A DNA stretch of 64,000 nucleotides from Grammothele lineata (lineage: Eukaryota > Basidiomycota > Agaricomycetes > Polyporales > Polyporaceae): NCBI GenBank assembly GCA_002150815.3, contig NDFF03000116.1:124001-188000 (forward strand), read 5' to 3'. The translations under genes and the position numbers were made by a program. The notes under the pieces were generated by a model. It was given only the letters and a program-made list of their open reading frames with translations. It did no database searches and was not told where the DNA came from. Numbering within the stretch: position 1 is the first letter of the stretch; each line of letters begins with the position of its first letter. This document shows positions 36,132 to 48,212 of this stretch, one piece after another.

Positions 36132-36822
36132 CTCGTCTTGTTGAGTCACGTTCTATATTTCATTCAACCTGCACTTACTTTGCGCTGTTGCAGCGGATCA
36201 GAAGCATATGCGTCCTACCATACCTGTCGTTCTCGTCGAGGAGAGATGAGCATATGGCCTCATGCGTGATAGGGCATCGTGTCGTCCAGAAATACTACAC
36301 GTTCTGCACCGTTCCTGTTTACGGAACGCGCGAAGCTGACTTCCCTGGGTCACGAGATAGTCCTGCGTGCAATATCGTGAGTATTTCGAGACGACTGGTT
36401 CCGCGCGTTATCTCTCTCAAGCTGAGGAAGGCCCAGCCAGTGCTCGCTGAACTCCGACGCTTCCGTAACGCACAGGCAGGCACACTTGGGTACGTGGAAA
36501 GATTTTGATGTTGTTCCCGCGCGGTGTGTTTGGAGAGGGTATATAAGAAAATTCTTGATAGCTGGGTTCGAAGATGTACGGCGCTCAGAGTAGAGTACTT
36601 ACTCAGCTACACTCACTATCCAAGGCGACGCAAATCGCGGACCGGCAACCATGTCACAGGGTGGGGCGGCCAAAAAAGGCCATGACAGTACCAAATGAAG
36701 TAGGACGACGCTTTCCTGAACGTCGGCGTGTGGAGGGCCCTCGCCGAAGGTCTGTCCAGAGACCTACTTCAGCCAAACTTTGTCCTACAACCTTGAACTC
36801 AGCTGAACCCTAGCGAGCAACT
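36132..36822. other. Divergent intergenic interval
   Basis: Separates the minus-strand M28 gene from the small plus-strand gene starting at 36823. No other gene seen. Confidence 0.5.
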
Positions 36823-37653
36823 ATGACCGACCTGGTGATCCCGCTCAATGACACCGTGGTCGTCTTTCTACATTGTGATGACACCCATACCAAATCATCT
36901 CATGTCGTACAAGTCACTCTCAAGGCTGAAACGTACGTCAGAAACGCGCGAGCAAGATCCACGCTGACCTAGTCCAGGAAAAACCTTGCAGAGACGGCAT
37001 CCGTCTACCGCCTCGTGAAGCGGGAGTTGACTGTATGCGCCCCCAGTGCACAGCTGACGGCCAGGATTCATATCGAAGTACTTCTAGGAACTAATTTTAC
37101 GCCTCGTCTCGGCCCATCTGGAAAGCCCTATGCCAGAAGAGATCCAGTTCGCCGACGAGTTCTATGTGCTTTATTCTTGTACGTGAGTTAGGCTACGCTT
37201 CCTCTCAGGTCACGGAGCTTTTCCAGATCACGCAGAGTGGTCTCTGGGAAAGAAAGTGGAGTTTATGTGGGGAGAAGAGCTTGTGGAGGCATGCAGAGAC
37301 AAGTGGGTGTTCTTATTAGAGGCGAGATCGCGAGTCAAGGAGGAAGATGTGAGCTCGTGATATGGTAAGTTCTCGCAATCCTATACTGGAGGAACCTCAG
37401 TCAAAAGCCACAGGACACCGCGTATACAGCCCGCCCGCGCATATTGAAGTTGATGAAAGGTAGGTGAAATTTGCCAGGCGTCGGTAACGAGTTTGAACGC
37501 TCACTGTGTTGTCATAGGTCGGAAGCGGATCCATCGTTCATTTGGCATGCTTCTATCAAGTCCCAAGCAAATGAACAAAAGGAAAAGCGAGGGGCATGTT
37601 GTACGTGCAGCGGACAGGTGAACGGGCTTCCATCGGTGGCGATCCAAGGCTAA
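36823..37653 (+). CDS. Small six-exon gene, unknown function
   Basis: Found from splice signals, as most exons are too short to stand out. Exons 36823-36932, 36978-37032, 37088-37178, 37227-37348, 37401-37459 and 37518-37653 all join in frame, with introns of 45-58 nt, to 190 residues. The product starts MTDLVIPLNDTVVVF and includes a helical stretch (LAETASVYRLVKRELT, then ELILRLVSAHLE), EFMWGEELVEACRD in the centre and a CCTC near the C terminus. Two segments rich in Glu, Leu and Val look genuinely coding. I do not recognise a family. An alternative stop at 37360 would give a 129-residue form if the fourth intron is retained. Transcript evidence would be needed to fix the 3' end. Confidence 0.5.
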
Positions 37654-38004
37654 GAGTGGCACGAGGACAATGTGATCAATCTGGGAGCAATTTAACTTCG
37701 CTGGCAGGGGCTGGTGGCAAAGACGTAGATGCGGAAGTCTGTCGAGGTTTGTCCGGCCGCTGGTCATCAGTAGCAAGGACAACGGAAAATATCACGCAAT
37801 TAGCAGCGAACAGAGATCGAGAACAAAGCCAGCTGTCGCCGTGTGCGGGAGGCAAGCGGGAGGAAGGGCCCCGCCGGGCCGGAGAGAACCCGGGCCGGGA
37901 AGGAGTGCGGTCCGGATCGCCGTGCGATGACCTGGAGGGGGCGACGGGGAGCGCGACCGAGACTCGTGCTCTTTCGTGCTCCTTATAAACTCACCACCAT
38001 AGTC
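37654..38004. other. Promoter-side interval of the fuconate dehydratase-like gene
   Basis: No gene seen. A CTTATAAAC at ~37982 lies only ~20 bases before the ATG, too close for a normal TATA box unless the leader is almost absent. Confidence 0.4.
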
Positions 38005-39981
38005 ATGATACCCACTCGCTCTTCTTTGGTTCCCATCGACGGTCTTCGGGTCGGTGTTGCTCGCAATGTCTCCAAAAATCGTCGGTTACAAGACTCATGG
38101 TCCGTCTCTCTCTATCTGTTCATGATGCTCCGGACTCCGACACCCGCTCGCAGATGTTCGGTTCCCCACCTCCTTAAGCGGGGATGGTACGGATGCTATG
38201 AACACCGACTGCGACTATTCGTCGGCTTATGTCAAGCTCTACACGGACTCCGACCTCACCGGCTTCGGCATGACCTTTACCATCGGGCGCGGAAATGACA
38301 TCGTCTGTAAGGCCATCGAGGAGCTTTCAAAGCGCCTCGTTGGTAAGGATACCGAGGAGATCTTTGCCAACATGGGAAAGACTTGGGATTATCTGTCTGC
38401 GGACTCACAGCTTCGATGGTGTGTCCGATGCGCGCATATATCTACTTTCAGATGGTGTAACTCATCATCTGAGACATCCAGGATTGGCCCCGAGAAAGGT
38501 GTCATCCACATCGCCCTCGGCGCTGTAGATAACGCGTTATGGGATATGTTTGCGCGCGCCAGGGGGAAGCCTCTGTGGAAATTGGTCGTGGATATGACGC
38601 CAGTGCGTACATTTGCCTATGCGTGCTGCGGCGCAGCACTCGTTTTTACACCTTCGCCCGTTCCATCAGGAGGAAATTGTGAACGCAACCGCATTCCGAT
38701 ACATCACTGACGCCCTCACGCGCGAGGAGGCGCTTGCGATGCTGAAGGAGAAGGCTGCGACGCGCGCAGAGCGTGAAGCCACGGTCCGCGAACTCGGCTA
38801 CCCCGCATATGTCACCTCCGCAGGCTGGCTCGGGTATAGCGATGAGAAGGTCGCACGACTCACGCGCGAGGCGGTGGAGGCCGGCTTCAACCACTTCAAG
38901 ATGAAAGTTGGCGCGGACAGGGATTCGGACCTTCGCCGAGGCAAGATCATCCGCTCGATCATCGACGACCCGCAGTATCTGCCTCCCACCCTTAAGCCCA
39001 GAGACCCCAACGGACCGGATCTGGCCGGCAAAAATGCGGGGCCTACTGGCAGCGTGCTCATGATTGACGCCAACCAGGTTTGGGACGTGCCACAGGCGAT
39101 CGACTATGTTAAGGGACTCGCAGAAATAAAGCCCTGGTGAGTGAACGCTCAGCTAGACTCGTCTTGGTTTCATTGCAACAGGTTGGGATATTGAGTCTGC
39201 TTGCTGACTGTGATCCTTTTCTTGTGCTATTTAGGTTCATTGAGGAGCCTACGGCGCCGGACGATGTCCTTGGACACGCCGCTGTCCGCAAGGCACTCAA
39301 ACCGTATGGAATTGGCGTTGCAACGGGCGAGCATGCACACAACCGCATAATCTTCAAACAACTCCTCCAGGCCGAGGCTATCGATGTCTGCCAGATCGAT
39401 TCGTGCCGTCTGGCCGGCGTAAGCGAGGTGCTGAGTGTTCTTCTCATGGCTGCCAAGTGAGTGCGCGTCTCGTTCGACACCTTGTCAGACGTTGGGTTCA
39501 TCCTAGGACTAACACATGATGCGGTAGATTCGGCGTCCCCGTCTGTCCTCATGCTGGCGGCGTAGGTTTGTGCGAGTATGTCATCCACTTGAGGTACGTC
39601 ATCTCGTCAGCATATGCACCCGGGGACGCGGCTGACGCATCTGACGCAAACCTTGTATTGCTTCCGCGGGGCAGTCTGATCGACTACATCGCGATCTCGG
39701 GAACGATGGAACGCAACGTGCTCGAGTTCGTCGACCATTTGCACGAGCACTTCCTTTATCCTTGTTCGATTAACAAGAATGGGCGATACAACGTGCCGGA
39801 CAACACGAAGGAAGGGTACAGGTGCGTAGACATTCTATCCCGCCACATCTCGCGCTACGCTTCTAGCCATCCATCGTCTGACGCGTCTGATTCTGACAGT
39901 ATCGAGATGCACGAGAAGAGCATCGACGAGTACGAGTATCCGCATGGGGCATATTGGAGGAGCCGCGGAGTCCAGGCGTAG
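38005..39981 (+). CDS. L-fuconate dehydratase-like enolase-superfamily enzyme (ENOSF1 type)
   Basis: Eight exons (38005-38053, 38154-38418, 38482-38602, 38670-39136, 39235-39456, 39528-39593, 39675-39821, 39900-39981) join in frame to 472 residues, close to family length. The sequence follows the L-fuconate dehydratase/ENOSF1 subfamily throughout: [42 protein letters not shown], the KMK base motif (~222), DANQVW metal Asp (~278), [15 protein letters not shown] and CPHAGG. The enzyme removes water from L-fuconate or a related sugar acid to give a 2-keto-3-deoxy acid, using Mg2+. No signal peptide is evident. The first exon (16 codons) and its GTGTTG donor are the least certain part. No other sugar-acid pathway gene is adjacent. 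Confidence 0.92.
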
Positions 39982-41536
39982 TCGTCCGGGCACACACGGC
40001 GAAGAGCAGCGAACGGAAGCATCTAGTAATGACGTGTATGTATCAGTACTGTCGCATTACCCCCCGATGTGGACGTGATGTATCACGTTGTGGCCTCGAG
40101 ACACTTGCAGGTTGAGTTCAATAGGCCTACGCCGCGTGTGCGCGATGTCCTCCGGCCATAAGACTCGGTCCGGGATGCGGTGGCGGGGATCAGAAATATG
40201 GTGTGGGCTGGCCCTGAGTTGAGTTAAACGTGACCTTCTCGACCAAGTTGCAGGTGACTTGATACACTTCTCGTCTGGTTACTCGACTGCTTCAGTGGGA
40301 TTGATCAGGGAAGGAGCAGAGTAGTAATGCTTCGGTGGAGCACATGGCTTACGCAAGCGTATCGACCATTCAACACAGCCACTCCAGGCATCCAATCTTC
40401 GTGAGAGGGTACGCACCTCAACTGTTGTTCAGTCTCCGTCGGTGCGCGCACAGCGTCAGTCTAATTGTGTTCGCAGTCGTCGCGCTCCGGGCTCCAGTCT
40501 GTGCGGGTACCATGGCGCCGAGCGAGCTACAACAGCCATCACCACCCCCACAGCTTCCTGCTCGACGCCACTGCCGCAGCCTTCAACAACGCTGGTCCCA
40601 TCCGCCTGAGCGCTGTGCACGCGTCCCCTCCAAGCGGCGGTCTATCCGGAAAGTGCGGCGGCGGTCGTACCGCTCGGCCGCACGAGTGCAGTCTTGCGTC
40701 CTGATTCTGACGCAGAATGGGCTCCGAGCTTCGATCGCGTCTCGGTCGTGTGCGCACGCTATTCTGGAACGTTAACTTCGTCCACAGATCCACCGGAGGT
40801 GTTGGCCCGGTGCGCTGCTAGCTCTCCTACACCTCCGCAGACAAACGGGGCACACGACGGGTCCTGCGGCGCGCGACGCGCTATGCGCATGAAACCTGGC
40901 TTCGACACACGCGAGTGTCCCCGTGCGCGTACACCGGGAAAAATTCGGGGCGGCCCTCTCAGGAGGGCGTTTGATGACCGGCGGGGCGCGCAGTGCTGTT
41001 GACTCGAGCGTAGTGCGGCGCATCGCACCTAAACCGCAAACTCCGCCGGACTTCTGCCTTCCGAATATCCAGGCCGCCCAGGTGTGCCAGGGCTGCAGGG
41101 CGAGGAAACTTCACATATGGCGGCCTCGGATCTTGATACGCGCGTATGAAGGTGGCACTGAGCATTAGAGCAATCTGCATCGTACATCTCGAACAGGAAG
41201 ACATCAGGCTGTATGCGAGAAAAATACAGTAGGGTGGACGGTGACGGACAGCAAGAACAGAGCGGACGACGAGAGGGAGGTGGACCGGAACGGAGATAAA
41301 TGTGGCTACGAGGCTGAATGGAGTGGTGGGCAGGGGAACGAGAAAGAAGAGCAGCGAAGGATACGAGAGCATGCAAAGAATGATCGTCCAGCGGACTACA
41401 AATCCCGCTGTCGTCAATAAGTTACTCCAAAGAGACCACACGCGCACGGGTGCCTTCGACGACGGCAGTCGTCCGCGCATGTGCGTGATGTTCTGTGTGC
41501 GTGTTCGGCGCGGTAGTGGGTGTGGACGGGTCGTGT
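39982..41536. other. Convergent 1.5-kb intergenic interval
   Basis: Lies between the 3' ends of the fuconate dehydratase-like gene and the minus-strand hydrolase. Open frames at 40.3-41.0 kb are Arg/Ser/Pro-rich without motifs; I treat them as non-coding. Confidence 0.5.
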
Positions 41537-42745
41537 TCAGTCCATGAGCGTCATCACCTGTGCGGCAGCAGTGCAGGGGAGATGATTCATCAGCGGCGGC
41601 TCCCACAGGGGCGCTTGGTAAATACGGCGCGGCGCGATCGGTCGGGCCCTCCGCGGACAAGATGGATAGTAGGCACATAAAGTGACTCACCGAGAGTCTG
41701 CCCACGAACATGAGTAACAGCTTGACAAACTCGTCTTGCCGTTCGACGTGCAACGCGTGGCCCGAGCCGCCCACAACGTGGGCCTCCGCGTTGCGGAAAT
41801 GCCGCCGCAGCTCCCGTATCACCACTGCGCCATCGACCACCGCGTCGTCCGCTCCGACGAGCAGGAGCAGCGGCAGCCCCGCCCGCCCGGCCTCGAGCAG
41901 CCGCGCGGGGTCGCTCGTCCGCGAGAGCGCGGCTGCGGTGACTTCCGGATCCTGCGCGATGCTCCGCCCCAACCAGCTCGCGCGCGTCGCGTCCGGTATC
42001 CGCCGCCCGCCCGCCAGGAGCGCGTTCACGTAGTCGGTTTTGGCCCTAGCGGACGCAGCTAAATCACTAGAGCTTGCTCTCAGCGTCTGCGCGATACCCC
42101 GCATGCGCGGTGTCATCGTCGGCGCGAGCATCGGACCGGTGAAGGGCAAGGGCGCGATGTATACGAGGCCCGCGATGGGCAGTGGCCGGATGTGCGCGCA
42201 GATGTCTACGACGACTGCGGCTGATCGTGACGTGCGAATCCTTGGTCAGCGCGCTGCGCGGCGGCGGAGCCAAGCTCGCGATGCAGGGCACGTACCACCG
42301 AAGCCCCTGCAAGCGCGGTCGATGGCGGTACGATCAGTATCCGGAGCGGTCGCTGTGTCCGAGACATACGCACCACGCAACGAGAATAGGCTTGTGGAGA
42401 CTGAATGCCCCGGAGACGGCGAGGAAGTCGTTTGCATAGAGACTTGACTGTTGACCATCCACAGTCTTCACAGTTCCGCTTCTTCCATGACAGCGTAGAT
42501 CGTAACGAACCTGAAAGATAGAACGACGTCAGCAAACACGGTAGAAGCACGCTGCTGACGACACGGCTTACCAGATAGAGATGCTCAGTCAGTCGTGGGT
42601 CCTGAAAAAGGTCGTCATACACTGACGACGACAGCGTCGCTTCGTGCACGAAGACCACGGGTGGATTCCTCGGGTCTCCGACCGCTTCCGCGTAGATATA
42701 TGTTCCATCGGAGGACCGCGCGGTCCTGACAACAGTCGCCGGCAT
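41537..42745 (-). CDS. Alpha/beta-hydrolase fold protein with altered nucleophile elbow
   Basis: Five exons on the minus strand (42745-42572, 42510-42374, 42306-42296, 42220-41691, 41557-41537) give 290 residues. Fold motifs are VVFVHEA (strand and oxyanion region), RYDLRCHGRSG, the elbow AWGFGAAVVVDIC at ~103-115, acid region LLLLVGADDAVVDG (~230) and GSGHALHV with the catalytic His (~262). In the family the elbow reads G-x-S-x-G; here the Ser position is Gly (codon GGC). The elbow lies on an 11-nt microexon. The protein may be catalytically dead or may act without hydrolysis, as some alpha/beta-fold proteins do. The last intron (133 nt) leaves a six-codon terminal exon, which is less certain. 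Confidence 0.7.
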
Positions 42746-42818
42746 GGTTTGGCGCGAGCGAATAGTGGGATCGGGTGCGGGGAGACGGAGTGAGGCGACT
42801 GGACGTCTTGCGGATGTG

Positions 42819-42826
42819 CTTATATG
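42819..42826 (-). promoter_or_regulatory. TATA-like element of the alpha/beta-hydrolase gene
   Basis: CATATAAG on the minus strand, 74 bases upstream of the ATG at 42745. It argues for this ATG over an upstream in-frame start. Confidence 0.45.
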
Positions 42827-44263
42827 CTCCCCGCGCACTGATCACTCAAATTCTCGCCCCAAGAGACGGCTCTAATTGAAAGGGCGTCCACGGCCGACCG
42901 ACGACACCGCCACGCTGGGCATCCCCGATCCCCTCGCAGCTAGACGGATTACACACGACCGATCTCGGGAACGTTGGGGGAGAGAGACCCATCGGGAGAT
43001 TGGGTGTAGGGAGATCAGATTCGTTGGGTGCGCACCCGCATCTCGATCCCGAGCGGCACGCGCTCTGCATCGCGTCGTGACACGCGGGTTCGGACAGCGG
43101 GATGTGCTGCCCCACGTCTCCCGAGGGCAGAGGGGGCGTACTTGTCGCAGTCGGTGTGCCCGCCCCCCTGTTTGAGTGCGCATCGTCTTGCCTCTTGCAG
43201 TTGGTCAGATCGGGATGTTTGCGACGCGGGAGATGGTCTAATCACACACCACCCGCCGGTCAGCTCCCGGTCGGTAATGGTGTTGACTTAAACGTACTTG
43301 TAGAGCTCGGGCATAGACCCACTCTGCCGCATGGCCGGTCGTACGCCGGGGTATGACGGCGGCCAGGGGCGAAATGGACACGGATGGAGCAGTATTTCGT
43401 CTGCTCTTCGGGCGGACGCGAGGAGTGTGGCAGTCGGGTATGGTGGCACAAGGAAACCGGGCCGGAGGGGCACGAAGGTTTCAGCACGGCGCCTTGCAGA
43501 TCGATGACTCGAGCATTTCCGCGGGCGGAAGCGAAAGGGCCCCCGCACGTCCGCCGAGTACGCCCTGGCGTAAATGGTTTCAGTAAGCGTGCGCAAAGAG
43601 AGGCGCGGGGCGAGCGGCCTCGGTGAGACGTCGCAAAGCTGCGACATCATCTCGTTTGGGGGACCCTCTAACGAGACGGCCACCGCCGCCGCCACACGGC
43701 CGCTCGGTCATCGACGCGCGGATAGCACGAGCTGGACTCACCGGAACATCTCGACACCCGAACAAGAAGACAAGATCGCGGGAACGGCGGGACGAGTCCG
43801 CATTTCGCTACGGGACGGATACCGCGACTTCCGAACGGGTCACCCTAGGAAGATGCCGGGTCAGACTCGTAACGCGGGCAAGAAGTGAGGCAGGGCCATG
43901 ACGGCTACCGTGTGAGTGGAGGATGAGCCAAGCCGAAAATTGTTTGCCAGTAATAGGAATCCGGGCCTTGATTATGGAGGTACTGGATCACGATTGCACG
44001 TCAGCACGCAATTGTGTGTAGAGCACGCTGCAGGGAACCACTTGCCACGACAACTACAAACTGCCCCGTGACTACGACATTCTTAGCCTACGTCCGCACC
44101 CGCGGGCGCCTCCGGGGAAATATGTCCAAGGAATCACAAGGATGAGCGATACACAGAATATGACCTGATGAAGCAGACTGGAAGGAGCATAGCGATACAC
44201 CGTTCGGGCGGAGAAGACAGGAACCCTAAAGCCACGATAGCTCCCGTTGGGTGGAGACATGGG
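42827..44263. other. 1.4-kb intergenic interval
   Basis: No supportable gene. Open frames are short and Arg-rich. Confidence 0.5.
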
Positions 44264-45812
44264 TCACAGGGTGCGGACGTTGTCCACGAGATTTATCAAC
44301 CGGTCTAACACCTCTGGGTCGAGGGAGTAGCACTGAGTGATCTTCAAGTAGACGATGTTCGCCACATGGGAGCTCGCTGCGCCACGGCGGGCGCTCACGA
44401 CACGCAAGAGCTCGTGGCCTGATATGTCTCCACAATTCTGGACGGAAATAGCCTCCAGCCGGGGGAGGAGCCATTCACCAAGGGTGTCGGGACCCGCCGC
44501 GAGCATGTCGAAGATCCGCGTCCCGACAATCCCCGTCGAGGGTGATGATATTCCGAGTCCGGTTATTTGTGGGAGCTGGTGTAAGGCGCGGACGAGCGGG
44601 ACTAGTGCGGGTCCGATAAAGTTGCAGTTGCGCAGGTCAAGAAGGCGAAGCGACGGAAACTTTGATGGGGACAACGATATGCGAGTGAGCCACTGAAGGT
44701 CCTCCCCTGAATTCACGGAGAGGAGCTCTAGGGCAGGTAGAGAAGTGGATTCGAGGAAGAACGAGATGCTTCCCGAGTCGACGATATCGAACGAGAGACC
44801 TTTGAGGCCCGGAAGTTCGCTCGGCGTTGGTGCGGCGCGGAAAACTTCCTCGCTGAGGTCGAGCGTAAAGACTGCCGACCGGAGGGTGAACCACTTTAGG
44901 GGGGAGGAGGTGAGTATGGACATGAGATCCTTGAACGGATACGCAATCCTGGATGACGAATGGCAGCGCTGATCTCGAAGGAGATAGAGCTGGCGTAGTG
45001 CGGGCATTGGGACATTGATGCACTCAAGGGGTGCATGCTCGAGCATGATGTAGCCGAGACGGGGGCAAGGTTGGGTAAGCACTGGAAACGGCTCCTGGAC
45101 TTCAGAATCTGACGAGTCTATGCGCATGTATAGATCCTCGAGGGAGGGCCCCAAGCCCCCGGCGCGCTCCTGGACTTTCCGCATGCGGAACCAGTCGGGG
45201 ACGGAGACGTTGAAGGAATAGCACCTCCAGAGATGTGGTTCGAGGTCGGCCATGATCGCCTCTACGTCCGCGGTACTGTCGACATGGCGCAGGTCGATGT
45301 CAATGAAGAGTTTACTCGCTTGGGAGCGTTGAAGGTGTGCGCGGAGGCGGCGGAGGAAGGAAGGTATGCGCCACCCCCAGTCGGAGTCGAGGATGATGTA
45401 GGTCCAGAGTGCGGGGGTGGTAAGGACAATGGTACGCCAATGATGACATACCAGACTGAGACTAGGGAGGAGATCGAGCGACTCGTCCACGCCCATTTCC
45501 AGGATGCGAGAGAGGAGCTCGGGCGGAAGGCGGAATATGAGGGCACGTTCGTCCAGGAGCTTCGCTCGGCGGAGTTTGAGGCGGGAAAGCTCATCCTCGA
45601 GTTCAGCAATAGATCTGTCTAGGTCTACAAGCTCCGTAGGCTGTTGACGAGGATCCCTGTTGGCGAATGGTTGGTTGGAGGGCGAGTAAGACGAAGACAG
45701 GGGATACTGACCTCTTCCTAGGATCGTTAGGATCGTCGATCTCATTGTCAGGAATGAGGAGGTTGAGATCATCCCAGGCAGCAAGATTGTCGTACGAAGG
45801 AGACGAGTTCAT
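44264..45812 (-). CDS. F-box protein with leucine-rich repeats
   Basis: Exons 45812-45712 and 45656-44264 join in phase 2 over a 55-nt intron to 497 residues. After a 33-residue acidic lead comes a short coiled coil (LDRSIAELEDELSRLKLRR). The F-box follows at ~78-125: LPPELLSRILEMG, LSLVCHHWRTIVLTTPALW. This layout (coiled coil, F-box, W-x-x-I-x-L, then LRR) is typical of the expanded F-box family of Agaricomycetes. The rest is leucine-rich with LRLLDLRNCNF and LEAISVQNCGDI as clear repeat units. Likely an SCF ubiquitin-ligase adaptor; target unknown. Confidence 0.82.
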
Positions 45813-46876
45813 GGCTGCCACATGAAGCCTTGGATCGGCGGAGACGGCGAGCGAAGGGCTAGAGACAGTGGCCGACGCAGCGCTCGCGACGCAGGCCTTG
45901 CGCAGTGCGGGGTCAACGCGTCATAGGCGCCCATTGGGCCTGGACTGTCTGGGCGTTCCGGGACCCGGGCCGTAGAAGCTCTTGACAGCAACTCCCGAAG
46001 ACTTCAAGTTCCTGGACGGTGCTTCCGCGAGCAAACTCGGCCGTAACTGGCACAAGCATATCAGAAGGAGCGGTGTAAACCCGGCGTGCGTTTGACTACA
46101 CGCAAGTGCTCAGTACTATTACTGAAGAAGTACACTTACTCCGAAGCTCGAATGCGACCAATAACGGCACATACGTACGTTCGGTCGTAAATGGCATCCT
46201 ACTAGAAGCCTGGGCCTCAGGTGAACGTACGACGTCGTGCCTGGAAGCACCGTCTCTTCAGCTCAAGATCTCACACTCTCAGACCACCGTACCCAGAGCT
46301 GCAAATTGTGGCGACAGAAAATTTATCTGAGAAAGGCGGCGGTCGAACATCACTGGAGCAAACTGCTTTAGACGCGGTATTCCATTAAGAGGCTACAAAG
46401 TACACGACGAGAATAATCCATCAGACGTACGCCCGGCTCGCTGGTTCGCGGCCCACACCACCCCGAAGGGAGTGTGGGCACGACGATCCAAACGTCCTCG
46501 CGACCGCATGAAGCGGCCATGCGCTCGGTTATACGAGCGGGCGATCATGTCATCGACTGGATATGAAGGATGTGGCATGTGTAAACATGCGAGACTCGAG
46601 TTAGTACCTATAAAATAGATCCTAGCTGAGTATGTTCTGAGGAAACAGCGATGCTGGGAGCACTCCTTATATACGGCGGTGAGTTTAGGGCAGGCGCGTC
46701 TCGATGAGGCAGGTGCTCGGACCAAGCCGACCAGCGCTCCGGCTACGCGCCTCCGGCGGTTTCGAGCGCGTCACTCAGCCAGGCTGGGCTTGGTGGCTCT
46801 AGTTCTCTCTGGTTGTATACGCCTCGTCTTAACTTTCCTATCCTCTCCACGTCTGCCATCCGCCCTCTGTCTTACC
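45813..46876. other. Divergent interval between the F-box gene and BUD13
   Basis: No gene seen. The final ~80 bases before 46877 are C/T-rich, as in fungal 5' leaders. Confidence 0.5.
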
Positions 46877-47947
46877 ATGTCGCTCAAGGCGTACCTCGCG
46901 GAAAAGTACATGTCAGGTCCCAAGGCCGACGCCATCCTCTCCAAGGTGAACCCTCCCAAGAAGAAGAAGCGCAAGGCCGGAACGTCCGCCGCGTCCTCGA
47001 GCGCGTCCACCTCCTTCATCAAAGACGACGACTTGAGCGGGTGGGGAGACATCCCCCGCGACGGCGACGACGAAGACATGGACATGTCGGAGGCGGTGGT
47101 CGCAGAAGACAGGCGGTTTAAGAAGCGGCAGCGCACGGACGCGGACTCGGGCTGGGCGACCGTCCGCGAGGGCGAGGGCGGAAGCAAGACGCCTCCCCCG
47201 GGCGAGGACGAGCAACCGCAGGTGGTGGAGACGGAGGAACCTTTCAAGGGCGGGCTCTTGACCTCCGCGCAGCTCAAGAAGCGGCTGCCGAAGGCGAAGA
47301 CGGAGGCGAAGAGGTCGCGTGAGGAGGAGGAGGCGGAGCGTGCGGCTGCGCAGGAGACGGTATACCGAGATGCGTCAGGGCGGAAGGTGGATATGGCTGC
47401 TGCGAAGGCGGAGGCGGCGAGGCTGAAGCGGGAGAGAGAGGAGAAGGAGGCGAAGAAGATGGAATGGGGCAAGGGGTTGGTGCAGAGGGATGACGCGGAG
47501 AAGAGGCGGAACGAGCTGGAGGCAATGAAGAACCGGTCGTTTGCTCGAACGGTTGATGACGCAGACCTGAACGAGGAGCAAAGGGCCAAGGAGCTTTGGA
47601 ATGATCCCGCCGCCGCATTCCTGACGGTATGTCTCGTCTCCGATCTCTCATTCCAGCCCCCATCTAATTGACATGTGTCATCTCAACAGAAAAAGAAGTC
47701 TAAAGGTCCCCGACGGCCAGAATACACTGGCCCACCACCACCGCCCAATCGTTTCGGAATCAAACCCGGATATCGTTGGGACGGCGTCGGTAAGTAACGC
47801 CTACTCATTGACCGGGCATCCACGGTGCTGACTGGCACCTTGCTTGCAGACCGTAGCAACGGGTTTGAAAAGAAGTATTTCCAGAAGCAAAACGAGAAGC
47901 GGCGGCGAGGAGCGGAGAGCTATGAATGGAGTGTGGATGACATGTAG
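46877..47947 (+). CDS. BUD13: BUD13/CWC26, pre-mRNA retention and splicing (RES) complex subunit
   Basis: Exons 46877-47626, 47690-47789 and 47850-47947 join in frame to 315 residues. The product begins [14 protein letters not shown] followed by a lysine run (PKKKKRKAG), the classic Bud13 start. The middle is charged and helical ([14 protein letters not shown] and an E/K/R-rich stretch). The C-terminal Bud13 core reads [20 protein letters not shown], then NGFEKKYF and a final YEWSVDDM. Bud13 forms the RES complex with Snu17/Ist3 and Pml1 on the activated spliceosome and is needed for efficient splicing and nuclear retention of unspliced RNA. In an intron-rich genome this is housekeeping. The ends match the family closely. 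Confidence 0.95.
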
Positions 47948-48212
47948 TCGGCGCACTCTGTCACCCTTCTGCTCTCCCTCGTTCCATGCTCGGTCAAATC
48001 CCCGAGGCAACACATGCACTGCGTCATTCTCACACACGCACGCCACTGGATTTACACCCTCCTGCTTGTGCGTCGGGCACGGAGTTCGGGATGCCGACAT
48101 GCATGACCGACTGCTTGCGCCACCACCCGCCTATGGCCAATTGTATGGTCTCACTCGTGAGCGGGTGTGGGTACTATTTTGTAAACAGCTTACATACCAT
48201 TGTACACTAGCC

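Noticed and set aside
40335..40775. 147-codon plus-strand open frame
   Set aside because: Arg/Ser/Pro-rich, no homology recognised, overlaps an equally long antisense frame; typical of GC-rich non-coding DNA.
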